NCBI GenBank assembly: GCA_039621445.1
Contig: CP154955.1
Coordinates: 26,343,069-26,407,068, forward strand
Length of the DNA stretch: 64,000 bases
From: Euglena gracilis
Taxonomy: Eukaryota > Euglenida > Euglenophyceae > Euglenales
Direction: 5' to 3'
Shown here piece by piece: positions 1 through 9,909 of the stretch. Position 1 is the first letter of the stretch. The number at the start of each line of letters is the position of its first letter. The notes beneath the pieces were generated by a model. That model saw only the letters and a list, made by a program, of their open reading frames with translations. It was not told the origin of the DNA and did not search any database. Made by a program: the position numbers and the translations under genes.

Positions 1-66
1 GTATATGGGTGCCCAGGCTCCATGAAGGCACTTACCTTACATGAGCCTGGTAATGCCGTTTCGGCA

Positions 67-1551
67 TTACATCCGTTCCAGCCGCCAATAATCATGGCGG
101 GAGTCCAAGGGATCTTCCACAAGGACCATCTGGAATTGTGGTGGTGTTGTCCTATCTACGAGCCACGTTTCTGGCGATTCGCATTTGAAATCAGGTACCA
201 CCCAGTCCCGAACCCATCCGTCGGGGACTGTCTGCTTGGTTGCGCTCGCTCTTTCCGCGAGGAACCACTGCAGCTTCTCCCAGAATTTCCTGGGCAGAGT
301 GGCTGGCCAGATGAAGTAGTTCATCCGTGGATGAATGGCGGACACCTTCGGGGCATTCCCCGGGTGGAAGTCCATTGGCATGTGATACGCACATTCCGCG
401 CGGACTGTATGGGGTCTTAATAGGGCCCCAAGCCAGTCTTTCCAGGTCATCCCGTGGTCTTCGGGTGGCCATTGTGGCAGACACCAGCGACCGTTTCGGT
501 TCTGGGTTTGGAACAGGCGAAAAAGTATCTTTCCCTGTCTGCCTGTCTCCCAGAGGTAAGGTAACCTTACCCCTGCTTCCTCAGCCGCGAGGCGTATCGC
601 CCCACTGTCGATCTGCCACCCACCGTCCATTCCCGTGTGGCGGTTGTCGTCAAGCTTGAGGTTGGAGTACTTGAAAAAGTCCTTGTACTTTTTGTGCAAT
701 GTAGAGTATTCCTCCAGTGGCTTTTGGGAACTCGGCACGATTGTGCGAACTGCGCCTTCCGCAGTTTGCCAGAAGGTACCTCGAAGGCAATTGACGCAGA
801 GTATCGGTACATTCGTACCGTCTCGCTCGGTGTAGCTAAAATTGTGCTTGTGGGTCCAACTGTCCACGCACTTGGCGCATACCAAGGCGGCACAGTTGGG
901 GACGTATACATCCTTGTGGAACGATTTCCGATCGACAGGGTTGCACACATGGACGAGGGGTAATCCCAGGTCAGGTGCACTGTTATACATTTTGTGGCAT
1001 ACAGTGCAAAGCCACACAAAACGGTTTTCCGTTGTCTTGTCGATGAGGAATTCCTCACCGAAGTATTGGGCCAAAACACGGGGGGATCTGAAATTGTAAT
1101 AATTCCAGGTCACGTTCTGATCAAAGGACCATTTTCGGCCCTGACAGAACAGTGGCTCAATCCACCGGTTGAGACATTGCTGTGTCCTCAGTTTGTGGTC
1201 GATCATCATGTACCTGTTTTTCAGGTCATGAATCTCAGGATCATCCTGACTGACCGCGTTCCAGTCGATGATAACTTCGTCTTCCGAAGGTGTCTCGGCT
1301 GTGGAGGCGCGGGATTTTCCCTGCCCCTTTGACGAAGGTTTCGGCTGTGAGGTTTTAGCATAGCCGGATGATGTGACTGCGTGAATCCTTGTCCCGAGGT
1401 TGATCCCCGAGAAGAGGATGCAGCACTCCGGCCGCCAGCACCCCACCACCTTTCGGTGGGGGCTGATCACCAGATTTTGGTGTGGGCTTATAAGGTGCGG
1501 CGCGCGGCTTTGATTTTGCCGGGGTCTTCGGACTTCCGGTTTCCGGAGCAT
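67..1551 (-). pseudogene. A-B family copy 1: C-terminal zinc module
   Basis: I do not recognise this protein. The frame from about 1400 down to the stop at 67 aligns by eye along its length with the C-terminal 390 residues of copy 3 (24105-27545). Shared landmarks are CTVCH, HVC, an H, (V)CAKC/(I)CGDC, CVNCLR, then DSG(A/G)IRLA, WCLPQWPPE/WLLPEYPPE, YF/YYIWPAT and W(V)xPxF/W(V)IPRI. The ordered Cys/His pairs suggest a structural zinc-binding domain (inference). The reading frame ahead of about 1400 lies in another frame (1355-2794), so a frameshift separates linker and zinc module in this copy. The first ~60 codons of the open frame are therefore probably not native. A 9-bp perfect hairpin (50-70) overlaps the stop codon. 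Confidence 0.6.
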
Positions 1552-2794
1552 CCGAGAGCCGCCGATCGGCGTCGCGCTTGCTTGCCCAGGTGCGTGGTGA
1601 CGCTTGGGACGGGGGTCTTCTCCCCGACACAGAGCGTCGTTGACCTTCAGCAGGGGTTTCCCGAGCTGAGGGTCGTCCTACGCGTTCTCTCGCGGCTTCC
1701 GTGGGTTTCCCAAGGGCAGCCGTGGGGGATGGTGTGGGTGTAGGCTTGGCTGGCGCACTTCGCGCTGGTTGAGCCTGTGGTGAGGGCATGGACGTCCGCT
1801 CAGCCTGTTTTTCAGGCGCCGGTGTCCGTGTGCCTGAATGCTTTGGTGCAGTGTCGGTGGAAATGCGCTGAGGTGTGGGTTCACCCCGTGCCTCGGCTGG
1901 CGCTACCGGTGCTGGTACAGGTTCATCCTGTACTCGCACGGTTGATGTCGTCTCCACTGCCATCGCTGTCTGTTCGCCTTCCGTCCGTGTCGCTTCCGAC
2001 ACCGGCGGTGGCGCCGCCGTTGGGGGAGGTTCATCCTCCACTATGGCTGTTGTGTCAGGTGTGTCTTCCGCCGGCTGGGCGGTTTCCGCCGCAGCTGTGG
2101 AAGAACTGGCCGCAGTGCCACGTGGAGTGACAACTGCGATCAGTGAACGTAAACCACCAAGGACGCGTCCGCCCAGCGAGGTGCGCCGTTCAGGTCCTTC
2201 ACCTGAAGTGGGCTCCTCCGCTGGCTCCTCTGTCGACGGGGTTTCCCCGGAAACAGGGAGCTTGAGGCGTAATACCCCAGGCGTGTTGGGTACCGTCTCC
2301 AGCGGGTTTTCCCGTGGAGGGCTCGGTCCGCCCGGCGTACACAGTGAGGATAGTGACGGTAGGACAGGTGTAATTTCGCCTGTCGGCGATCCTGGGCGCT
2401 GGGCAGTTTCTGCCACAGTGTCCAGCATCACGACAGATGGGCTACGGGTTTCCCGTGTCGGGAGTTCCGCTGGCTGAGGTTCATCCTCGGCCACGGGGAC
2501 CTCTTCTCCCTCCTCCTCCGCTTCCGGAGGGGAGTCCTCTGTGTGGAGTTGTGCTGCAGTACGCGGGTCTTTGCCGCTCCTGTAGCACCCTTGTGCGTCT
2601 GACAGGCAATAAAAGCTTATACTTTCACTCCTGTCAGAATTGGGGTATGGGGGTGGCCACGTCGCTCTCACCCAGTTTCCGGGTGGAGGTTGCGGCTCGT
2701 CGTCGTCGATCTGGCAGAGGTCTTCCCACTGCTGTCGACAATGCTCAGTCACACCGTACTCTCCTAGTTCTTCCAGGAAAGCGGGCAGCGGCAA
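1355..2794 (-). pseudogene. A-B family copy 1: Pro/Thr-rich linker
   Basis: This 479-codon open frame is low-complexity (P, T, E, S, A, R) and lies between the two folded parts of copy 1. It corresponds to the Pro/Thr/Ser-rich middle of copy 3: both have acidic SES/DSE-type stretches, a conserved (R)VLGxxRS segment and an end rich in PPP, K and G. Disorder is inferred from composition. The open frame ends at 1355, but similarity moves to the other frame near 1400, so the last codons are out of frame. The DNA is dense in short hairpins, for example 7-bp arms at 1915-1933 with loop TTCAT. Confidence 0.5.
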
Positions 2795-3123
2795 CGCATA
2801 ACGAGGGACTTTCGCCTCGTGTGCCGCGAAAAAGTCTGGAAATCTTCCCAGATCAGGATATTCCCGAACTGGGTGTCCAGGTGCTCCTGGAGACCGATCT
2901 CGGCCTCTTCCCAGTCCGGTCGCAGGTTCATCCTGCGCTGGTCAGGTTCGCAGGGTCTGGGCGCCACCTCGGTGTATCCCCGAGGTAACCACCTTCTGTG
3001 GACATCCACATCGGTGGTCATGTATTCCAGGAAAAAAATGTAGACCTCCAGGACGTAGGTAATCCACGCCCTGTGCCAGTACTGCTGCAGCAGAAATATT
3101 TTCTGCCGGTGCTGTTTCAGCAC
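2764..3123 (-). pseudogene. A-B family copy 1: WRAW-type module
   Basis: This fragment carries HRAWITYVLEVYIFFLEY, which matches WRAWVSYALEIYNLL in copy 3 and FRAWTCQIMEIYYYL in copy 2. It is followed by LRPDWEE, matching LRPQWDE and IRPRFEK. The homology shows it is a real coding segment rather than a chance open frame. It overlaps the linker frame by 31 bases in another phase, so a frameshift joins them. Upstream the homologous frame passes through a stop near 3230 (after DFWGFG), so this copy cannot make a full protein. Two perfect 7-bp hairpins sit at 3090-3106 (loop TAT) and 3108-3124 (loop TTT). Function unknown. Confidence 0.5.
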
Positions 3124-3265
3124 CTTTCGGTATTGCGTTCCAAGATTGGGATTCCGGCACTGATGCAGGAGGAATCTCCTGGTCGGCTGGCTGCCGGTAT
3201 TCTCGGCAGACGGAGGCGGTTTTCCGCGTTATCCGAAACCCCAGAAGTCAACAATGTGAACTTCC

Positions 3266-3730
3266 TTACAAAACTGGCTTTCCAGTTTGTACCGCTGGGG
3301 GTACAACGAGGTCTACGTCCAGTACCTTGAACAGCATGCCATACATGCTTTCCAATATTACTTGGTGATTGCTTGTGAACATTACCGCAGCCTGGGCCTG
3401 GAGTTTCTCCGGCAGGGGGTAATACTTCCACTGGATTCCCAGTGCTCCTACGGAATACATGTGCGTGAATATTTCTTTCAGTTGTGCGACGAACGTTTCG
3501 CCGTCTTCACAAGTATTCATACAATCGATGTACGTCAGACCGTTTCGGTCGATAAAGATGCCGAAATTCTGGCAGGGGTATCACAACCAGAACCACAGCT
3601 CCCAGAAACCGGGCATCCGGTCCAGGACAACTTCACTCGAATGAGGGTATCCCTCAAACGCATGAAGTTCGGCACTGTAGAAAAAACGTTTGCAGTGATC
3701 GTTCATACGATTCTGCACCACTTAGAGCAC
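3266..3730 (-). pseudogene. A-B family copy 1: B N-terminal module, with internal stop
   Basis: Translation from about 3730 gives HAFEGYP, then PGFWELWFWL, a TGA stop at 3581-3583, then YPCQNFGIF. Copy 2 reads YAFEGNA, EFWHVWFWVGYPTQNFGS; copy 3 reads PGFWQLLFWLRFHCLNFGS. After the stop the frame continues as GALGIQWKYYPLPEKLQ (copy 3: GPQGIQWEVFPLPKDIQ). Further on the frame is lost again just before VDFWGFG. Stop plus frameshifts make this a pseudogene. The W/F-rich block is the most conserved part of the module. Its role is unknown. Confidence 0.55.
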
Positions 3731-4260
3731 CGCATCCGGTGGTCGGTGGATCACGTTGCCTGCCCTTGTTAACCTTTGGAGATCTTCGTCGATTTTCGGC
3801 CAGGTCTCCTCCAGGTACTTGAACACGGAGGCAACGTCATAATCCTTCGTTTTCGAAGGTTCGGCGGCTTTTCCGCCCTTGCCTGCTGTGTGTCCGGCAG
3901 ATTTTCCGCCTCTGCCTGGAGTTGGCCAAGCGGCTTTTCCGCCTTTGCCAGGTGGGGCTTTCCCACCTTTTTCCTGGCCTTTGCCTTTCCCCTTCCCCTT
4001 CCCCTTCCCTTTACCTTTACCCTTACCCTTTGTGTTCGACAGCCATTCGATTGTTGCCCAGTAATCCCAGTTCTCTGGGTCTTCTGGTGTAAACACAGGG
4101 TAAGTCGCGATTCCGTGCTTGGCGTTCGAGCAAATTCCTGCTCAGCGTCACCACGATTCGAGTAAACCGGTGCGACTGGGGATGGTCGGGTTTCCCGACG
4201 GGCCCGTTCTGCCGTGACGTCTGGCGCTGGCGGAGCTTCCTCCTCAGCGTCGACGTGCAT
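3722..4260 (-). pseudogene. A-B family copy 1: basic Lys-Gly linker
   Basis: From 4096 the frame reads TPEDPENWDYW, then a run of about ten KG dipeptides, then GGKA/GGKS repeats, and ends in DYDVASVFKYLEETWPKIDEDL. Copy 2 has a comparable short basic GQKGQGRGQKGQ segment followed by YEDDMEALFEHIQSIHD. A cluster of Lys and Gly next to an acidic helix is typical of nucleic-acid-binding linkers, but that is inference. The repeated GGKA codons form hairpins on the + strand (GGCGG CTTTT CCGCC and close variants). 4100-4260 belongs to an adjacent frame. Confidence 0.4.
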
Positions 4261-4310
4261 CGCCGCGGGCGGATTTTACGACCTCGGCGAGCGGCGCTGT
4301 GGCTGCGGCG

Positions 4311-4802
4311 TCAGAATTTCCGGGCCGCGGTCACGCTTGCCGGCGGCAGAGCTTGTGGGTCGTGGTGATGGCGCTTCCGCCACAGCAACATCCTGCTGTC
4401 ACGCTGGGTGACTTGATCGTGATGGAGCTGGGACTGCGGTGAGAGCCGACACAGCAGCATCATACTGCTGGCGCTTTCTCGTGTCCTTTCCGCCCGGGCA
4501 GGGTATTCCTGGCCGGCGGAAACAGGGGGACGACGTGCTATTTGTCGTTGGATTGTCACAGCATATTCATGCTGTTGACCCTCCTCCTCAGTCTCGAACG
4601 GCCGGCCAGTCCACGGGTTAACGGGTTCATTCCGTACCGGGGGAACTGGTGCCGCACGAGGCGCTACCGCGGCTTCCCGCGGACGAGCGCTTCCGGCAGA
4701 GTCAGACGTCGGGGGAGGGTTTCCCTCCGCAGGACTTCGTGGGATAGGGTCAGGTATGATTGGGTGGGGTTTCGGTGGATACACGTACTGATCCCGTGGC
4801 AT
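4311..4802 (-). pseudogene. A-B family copy 1: Pro/Arg-rich A-to-B connector
   Basis: This 163-codon frame is rich in P, R, A, Q and E (APRAAPVPPVRNEPVNPW, then EEEGQQHEYAVTIQRQ). It sits where copy 2 has its PAPMAQPPRPVPAKAVAPAA region followed by LEQAELAQRAHRAEIEHE, so it is probably the homologous connector, though sequence similarity is weak. It is separated from the A module by the tRNA-derived sequence at 4803-5121. Frames are interrupted on both sides. No catalytic motif is visible. Confidence 0.35.
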
Positions 4803-5048
4803 TGGCGCCTCCCTGGGGTAAGCCCCAGAGACGGTGTACTAAGACACAGGTGTATTCGTTGGTTGTCACCACCCGCCGTTGGACGGCCAACGGGGCAGCT
4901 CATACTACTTGCCGTGGATCGTCCGCTAGCGAGGGGCCACGCCCGTGGTAAGCCGACCGATCAACGTTCGTCCACGTGCGCAGCCTCACGCGCTGATCGA
5001 TCCCCGCGGTATGCCCTCTGCCCGTACCCGACCGATCAGGACTCACAC

Positions 5049-5121
5049 GGCGGGAACTGGGTCTCGAACCCACGACCTCCCGTGTGTGAGCTCAGCACCT
5101 TACCGAATAAGCTACTCGAGC
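5049..5121 (-). other. tRNA-like sequence, probably tRNA-derived SINE head or tRNA pseudogene
   Basis: Read on the minus strand, 5070-5060 is GGTTCGAGACC, an exact RNA polymerase III B box. 5114-5103 is TAGCTTATTCGG, one mismatch from the A-box consensus. Spacing between the boxes is normal for a tRNA. The T arm pairs at four of five positions. The anticodon stem does not form, and the acceptor ends (GCTCGAG / TTCCCGC) pair poorly, so this is not a functional tRNA. It lies inside copy 1 between its A module and connector. The body at 4803-5048 has the repeated word GATCGGTCGG and no A-B homology, consistent with an inserted SINE of about 300 bp. Confidence 0.45.
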
Positions 5122-5843
5122 GATACTCGGCTTGGTACTACGCGCCGGCTACCAACCTCCGTAGGATCTCCCGTCTGCCGCACACACTCCTGCGCAGGAT
5201 AATCCCGCCGGGGCATGCGCTCAGGGGATCGAAAAATACTTTCTTTCACACGTGGGTGTTCACTCCGGACAGGTGCTTCCACTGTCTCTTCCTCAGGTAA
5301 TCCGGGGGAGTGAGCACGAAAATGTGCGGTGTAAGTACCAACTGGTTGTACCTGCCGTGCGACATGTGGCGGGACTTCCACGCCCAGGTCACGCATCGTA
5401 ATGTCCGCCGCGAATCCCGACGCGTCCGGGTCGGTGTAATACACCAGACCGGTCATCGTCGCCTGGGCGCACATACACCACAGGGCTGGAGGGGTATTCG
5501 CGATGGTCAAAATTTTACGGCAGCGGTCATCCCACAATGCCTGGGTGAGTTGGTCGGGTGCCGGGTTTGCGCTCATACGCATAACCCGGTTCATCGTCTC
5601 CGCCGTGTGGTAGATCATCACACCCGCGTACGGTGGGAGGCTACGAGAGCCGGATGGCTGAGATGGCCGCGCTTCCGCGGACATCGAGGTTATCCTGCTA
5701 CTGCTGCTGCCCTCAGGGTTTCCCTGAGTCGCAGTCCGTGCAGGTGGCTGCGTACCGTATCGGTACGCATACTGGTCAGGTTGAGGGTGACTGGTGGGGT
5801 GGTACGGCGGTCCTCCGCCTGGCTCCCTTCCACCGGGCAGCAT
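5112..5843 (-). pseudogene. A-B family copy 1: A module
   Basis: This is a 243-codon open frame. The conserved core runs from LPPYAGVMIYHTAETMNR to DLGVEVPP. Copy 2 carries the same core in two pieces: LPPYAGEMFFRTTETLER on the + strand and ALWDAYCAQLL to MMDLGVYVPP on the minus strand. Shared positions include W-D, two close Cys (LWCMCAQ / QWCLCGQ), AxMTGxxY, D/A-SGF and DLGV-VPP. I know no family with this signature. The last ~80 codons run into the tRNA-derived sequence and are probably not native. It may be the N-terminal part of one long A-B protein, since the same order (A, connector, B) is kept here and, in part, in copy 2. Confidence 0.55.
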
Positions 5844-5997
5844 GATACCGCCCGGGGTCGGTACGGTGGGATGGTTGGTTGTTGGTTTTGAGTTGGTAAC
5901 CGCTTGTGTATTATTTGCTAAAAAGTCTGTGGAAAGAAAGAATGATAAGAATCAATGATAAAAAGAAGAGAAAACAACATGGGTTTCCCATGCGTTC

Positions 5998-6315
5998 TCA
6001 AAAACTTGTCATGGAAACATCAATGTTATGCTTCTTGTTCCACAGCCTCCAATCTTGCTGGACATACCCAACAAAACTGGTTGCTGGTTCCCAAGTGTCC
6101 TCCTCGGGCCCATACCCTTTCCAGCGGACCTTCCAAAGGTGCATACCTTTGTCGATTTTGTGATCGATAATTTTGTCAACTACAAAAGTCGTCCGTCTCA
6201 GGTAATCTGGAACGGAGATTGAAGTGCAGACACGGAACGGGTTTCCCGTCCGGTGACAATAGGTAGGGTTTGAAGTCGTCCATATGAACGTCCTCAACAC
6301 CATTCGGTAAGGCAA
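5998..6315 (-). CDS. Chromodomain of chromovirus I
   Basis: The frame contains VVDKIIDHKIDKGMHLWKVRWKGY (shown here only as landmarks VVDKIIDHK, YLVKW-like LWKVRWKGY and EEDTWEPA), then a short helix ending near the stop at 5998. These are the aromatic-cage and WEP motifs of a chromodomain. In chromoviruses this domain follows integrase and directs integration to chromatin carrying particular histone marks (established for the group). It lies in a different frame from the integrase C-terminus at 6176, overlapping it, so one frameshift is needed to join them. Confidence 0.8.
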   Translation of the reverse strand: MPYRMVLRTFIWTTSNPTYCHRTGNPFRVCTSISVPDYLRRTTFVVDKIIDHKIDKGMHLWKVRWKGYGPEEDTWEPATSFVGYVQQDWRLWNKKHNIDVSMTSF

Positions 6316-6940
6316 CCTTGTAACGCCCGCTGGTACCTAGTCTTTCTAGGATTTCACAGGGGCCGAGCCAGAGGGGGTCCAGCTTGGAAGACTGCATGCG
6401 AGTACGGCTATTCGGCACCCACACGCGGTCACCGGGACTATACACAGGTGACCTGAAATTCTGCAAAAACGATTTCCGTTTATTTGCATGAATATCAGTC
6501 ACGCGCTGCTGGACTGCAGAACGTAGATTTTCTACTTCCGCAAACCAGGCCTCGCAACTGACACTCGTTCGGGCGGGTCTCTCCGAAGGGACATCCCCTA
6601 TGGCCGGAGGGTCCCGTCCGAAAACTAATTTATAGGGGGAGTGTGGTAAAACCAACCCTGGTAGCGTGTTGATATAAAACAAAGACCATGGTAGAACTGA
6701 TATCCAGTTGCTGCGCGAGTCAGCCAGTGAAAAGCGAAGCATATTCACGACGGATTTCACGGCTGCCTCGGCTCTACCACTGCCTTTTGGTCGGTATATA
6801 ATTGAAAAATGTTGCTCAATTCCGAGTAAACCGCACAAAGTGGTGAAAAACCTTGATGAAATCAAATGGTCTTGATCCCTCACGATTTCCTTCAGTAAAC
6901 CCATTAAGCAGATGCATTTCTCCAACAATATAGTTGCCAA
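6176..6940 (-). CDS. Integrase core and C-terminus of chromovirus I
   Basis: The segment contains IVRDQDHLISSRFF (second catalytic Asp region), GSGRAEAAVKSVVNML (catalytic Glu in the usual position after the RPKG turn) and then the GPY-like C-terminal part with YSPGDRVWV, LWLGPCEI and YKVALPNG. This is a standard Ty3 integrase end. The first catalytic Asp should lie just upstream, in the broken overlap with 6816-7583, and I could not find it in an intact context. It joins integrase to the chromodomain by a frame change. Confidence 0.75.
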   Translation of the reverse strand: MATILLEKCICLMGLLKEIVRDQDHLISSRFFTTLCGLLGIEQHFSIIYRPKGSGRAEAAVKSVVNMLRFSLADSRSNWISVLPWSLFYINTLPGLVLPHSPYKLVFGRDPPAIGDVPSERPARTSVSCEAWFAEVENLRSAVQQRVTDIHANKRKSFLQNFRSPVYSPGDRVWVPNSRTRMQSSKLDPLWLGPCEILERLGTSGRYKVALPNGVEDVHMDDFKPYLLSPDGKPVPCLHFNLRSRLPETDDFCS

Positions 6941-7583
6941 ACTTTGGGCAGTGAACCCTGACTTCTGGCATGGAATGGCTACAATGTACCCACTCAGCCT
7001 GCAGACGACAACAAAAACGTAATCGTAAAATTTTGTCGTCCGTTCCTTTGCACGGTTCTAATTCCAGAAAATACACGCAGAGGGTTGTAAAAATGTCAGG
7101 GGGTACGGGGAAGAAGTCCATCGTACCAGGGGGGGTACCTCTGCTGGGTTTTACCGCTTGACAAATTTCACACCGTTGCGCTATTCGCAAACAGCGTGAG
7201 TAAAGCTCTTTATCGCTCATGGTTGTGCAATACCTGCGGCCCACCAACGAAAGAAGTTTGGGGGCCCCAGGGTGGCCATGGTTGTGATAGCATAAAATCA
7301 CGTCATCAACCAGGTCCTGGGGGATACAATATTTGTAACCCGTTTCATTGCGAAAAACCAACCGTAAAGGTGAAAGAGTGTAATTGTCCAGCACTTCGCC
7401 ATTACGAAGTCTGGTGACAATGGTGTCATACACCAGATCACAACTATAATCCCATTCGCGAAAGAACAGCGGGGAAGGGGACTCCGTGCGCGTAATACGC
7501 CGGGGTCCGGACGTGCTTCCACGTCGCCGCCTTCCGCGCACTGGTGCGACCAGGAATAGTTGTGAAACCAGAAAAAAATCCAA
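6816..7583 (-). pseudogene. Integrase zinc-binding N-terminus of chromovirus I
   Basis: Visible landmarks are CYHNHGHPGAPKLLSLV, then RRYCTTMSDKELYSRCLRIAQ and RCEICQAVKP, which is the H-x-H / C-x2-C zinc domain of retroviral-type integrases. After PPGTMDFFPVP the frame departs from the expected RNase-H-fold core, and the rest is out of frame. The overlap with 6176-6940 shows where the frames cross. Not functional as it stands. Confidence 0.65.
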
Positions 7584-7673
7584 AAGATTATCCGCAGCGT
7601 CGTTTCGACGTGTGTATTCGTCAGCTTCCTGACTTCCATGAAAAGTCGCGTGTCCCTCATCCGGGTTCCCAGG

Positions 7674-8279
7674 CTAATACCAAGGGGCCCGACTGAGCGG
7701 ATCCGCTACTTTCTGTGTGCGACCAGGGGTATAAATAACCACAAGGTTGAATTGACTCAAGACCTCATGCCATCTGCATCGCCTTCCGACCGATGACATG
7801 GCCTTGTTCAAATCCTCGGTGTACCAGTGTTTGAGACTCTCATGGTCGGTCTTGGCGAGGATCTGGACGAGGCTACTGGCTACCCAGCTTCGGAATTTCT
7901 GGAGTATAAGCACGATTGAATAGGTTTCCTTCTCACGTATACTCCACTTGACTTGACCTTTTCCGTCGTCGCCCTGTAGCTTTCTGCTGAAGAAAGCCAC
8001 AGGTCGGAGCTCATTCGCCGCGGTATGCTGGCTAAGAACTCCGCCAACAGCGTAATCGCTGCTGTCGACTTCCAGTACGTATGGTTTGTATGGGTCCGCG
8101 ATTTCGAGGACAACATTCTCCAAAATTAATACTTTGATTTTCTCAAGGGCCTCGCGCATTTGGTCATCCCAAATGACTTTGGTTTTGTCAACAGCCCGGT
8201 TTTTGAGCTGTTTGGTGAGGGGCACCGCAATTTTCGCGAAGTCTTTCATATAAATCGCATAATATTCGACTAATCCCAA
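7674..8279 (-). CDS. RNase H of chromovirus I
   Basis: This 201-codon frame begins in the RT connection (GLVEYYAIYMKDFAKIAVPL) and contains the RNase H domain. Catalytic residues are D72 in VLEVDSSDYAVGG, E118 in REKETYS and D145 in AKTDHESLKHW. It ends with the typical YTPGRTQKVADPLSRAPW. The domain degrades the RNA template during reverse transcription. The thumb region upstream (8344-8544) is frameshifted, so the start methionine is not the native start; this is an internal piece of Pol. Confidence 0.8.
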   Translation of the reverse strand: MGLVEYYAIYMKDFAKIAVPLTKQLKNRAVDKTKVIWDDQMREALEKIKVLILENVVLEIADPYKPYVLEVDSSDYAVGGVLSQHTAANELRPVAFFSRKLQGDDGKGQVKWSIREKETYSIVLILQKFRSWVASSLVQILAKTDHESLKHWYTEDLNKAMSSVGRRCRWHEVLSQFNLVVIYTPGRTQKVADPLSRAPWY

Positions 8280-8343
8280 AAATCCTTTGAGGTGAGTAAT
8301 CGTTTTGATTACCTCAGGGGTCCATTTCTTAATGGCTTCGAGT

Positions 8344-8968
8344 TTACTCGGAGCGGCTTTCCGCTATCCATTGCTGAGGATGTGACCGCAAAATTTTATA
8401 AGTATGCGAAACAAATGCATTTTCGCGCCTTTCGAAAAGCATATGTTTTTGAAAAGCAGTTAATACCGCGCAAACATGGTGGAAGTGTGTGACGAGGATA
8501 TCCTCGCTCGATTTTGCGGATGGTGGTGGTGTTCCCACCAGCACATCATCAATTTACACAATGGCAAACGGTAAATCGCGTAGAACCCGTTGTATCATGC
8601 GCTGAAACATGGCTGGGCCATTCTTAACACCCATGGGGAGTTCCGTCCATTGGTACACACCCTTGGATGTCACGAATGCCGTGTATGGTTGGGAGTCAGT
8701 GCACTTGGTGAAAACCGTCCTGCAGATCGAAAATTGACTACAACCGGTTTTCCGATTGTTTGGTGATCAAATCCTCGATCAGGGGGAGCGGGAAGGGACC
8801 ATCCCTTGTTTGGGAGTTCAGGTACCGGTTATCCAGCACCAGTCTCCATTTCTTCTGACCTGAGGGGTCTGGGGGTTTAGGAACAACAAATGCCTGGGAT
8901 GTCCACTGGCTTTTCGAGGGTACAATCCACTTGCGCTGCATAAGCTTCTCTATCATTTCATTGAACAA
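8344..8968 (-). pseudogene. Reverse transcriptase of chromovirus I, frameshifted
   Basis: 8738-8968 encodes the RT start: IEKLMQRKWIVPSKSQWTSQ, AFVVPKP, WRLVLDNRYLN, FPLPLIEDL. About 200 bases follow in which the palm motifs are only partly readable. At 8544-8344 the frame resumes with LVGTPPPSAKSSEDILVTHF, the region just after the catalytic YxDD; a possible remnant IDDVLVG precedes it. At least two frameshifts separate the parts. Confidence 0.65.
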
Positions 8969-9093
8969 CGAAAAAATTTTCGGTGCATTGGCTTAGCTCC
9001 TTCCTTAAGCTCTATTTTACAAACACCGAACGGACCGTGTATCGCGGGGTCGATGTCGCACGTGTATACTGAATTTTCCAGCACACCGTAGAA

Positions 9094-9909
9094 TTAGCGG
9101 GTGATCCGCGAACAGAATTCGGCTGACTTAGGATGCTGACCTGCACTCTCGATGACTGCGGAAACCGCCAGGGTATCCCTGGGGCTACCGAGCTTCCTTG
9201 GCACCGCGAATTCGGACATTCCGAATGCATCGAAGAAACATACGCGAAGAATGATTTCTTGCAAGGGTGGTAATATTTTACCACAGAAATCCTCAAAAAT
9301 CGGTTCATTAGTGGGTAAATCCCACCAATAAAAACACACAAACGATAGTTGGGTGAACCATTCCGCTTCCGGAATGATGGGTATGAGAATAACTCCACGG
9401 GCTTCATCCCGCAGAATTCTCTGAACTGCACATTCGATAAGTTTTGGGGGAGGGTGCATCCATAACACCATATCACCGCAAAATTTATCAAATGCGTTGG
9501 AATGCTGTGACCAATGACGTGGCAAACGGGCATGTGCATTGGATGAAAAGGCATCGATTTCCAATGCCAAATCAAAGAAATCAGCTAATGTCGCGATTTT
9601 GGAAAACCATCGTTTCAAAATGCGATATTGACCAAAATTGAAAGCATTCCATATGCGTTTCACGTATTCATGCACCCGATTTCCGGGTAGGAGTGAAGAA
9701 ACACAATGAATGGATCCACAAGCATGCGGGTTGTCTTCCACTACCTCAAGGGGTAATCCCAAGGGAGTTTGGACAGGTTGGGGGTTTCCCCATTTCGCAT
9801 CAAATTCATACCAAGTATGATCGCGATTGAAATTAGGATGACGCTTTTCGCGTTTCCAAACAACGAGGTTAATCCGCGTTGTTGGAGTACTCGGTGTATC
9901 TCCGCGCAT
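9094..9909 (-). CDS. Methyltransferase-like (Dam-like) module between PR and RT, chromovirus I
   Basis: This intact 271-codon frame lies where Ty3 elements normally have only a linker between protease and RT. Its middle contains IDAFSSNAHARLPRHWS, then CGDMVLWMHPPP, then EARGVILIPIIPEAEWF. This arrangement (L/I-D-x-F/A-S-x-x-A, a W(M/V)NPP-like motif, then V-x-L-x-P-x-x-x-W-F) is that of the phage-type N6-adenine methyltransferase domain known from DIRS elements. The catalytic NPPY/F/W appears here as HPPP, so activity is doubtful. Related modules occur in Ty3 element II (47055-47290) and in the DIRS elements of this window. Assignment is by eye. Confidence 0.5.
   Translation of the reverse strand: MRGDTPSTPTTRINLVVWKREKRHPNFNRDHTWYEFDAKWGNPQPVQTPLGLPLEVVEDNPHACGSIHCVSSLLPGNRVHEYVKRIWNAFNFGQYRILKRWFSKIATLADFFDLALEIDAFSSNAHARLPRHWSQHSNAFDKFCGDMVLWMHPPPKLIECAVQRILRDEARGVILIPIIPEAEWFTQLSFVCFYWWDLPTNEPIFEDFCGKILPPLQEIILRVCFFDAFGMSEFAVPRKLGSPRDTLAVSAVIESAGQHPKSAEFCSRITR

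Noticed and set aside
3990-4035. Telomere-like CCCTTACCC/CCTTTACC words
   Set aside because: They are Lys-Gly codons of the A-B connector read on the other strand and are too irregular for telomeric repeat.
5049-5121. Functional tRNA-Val(CAC)
   Set aside because: The anticodon stem does not pair and the acceptor stem pairs at only about half its positions; kept only as a tRNA-derived sequence.
5844-5997. Expected 3' LTR of chromovirus I
   Set aside because: No similarity to 15375-15797 and no polypurine tract on the minus strand; the 3' end seems to be missing.
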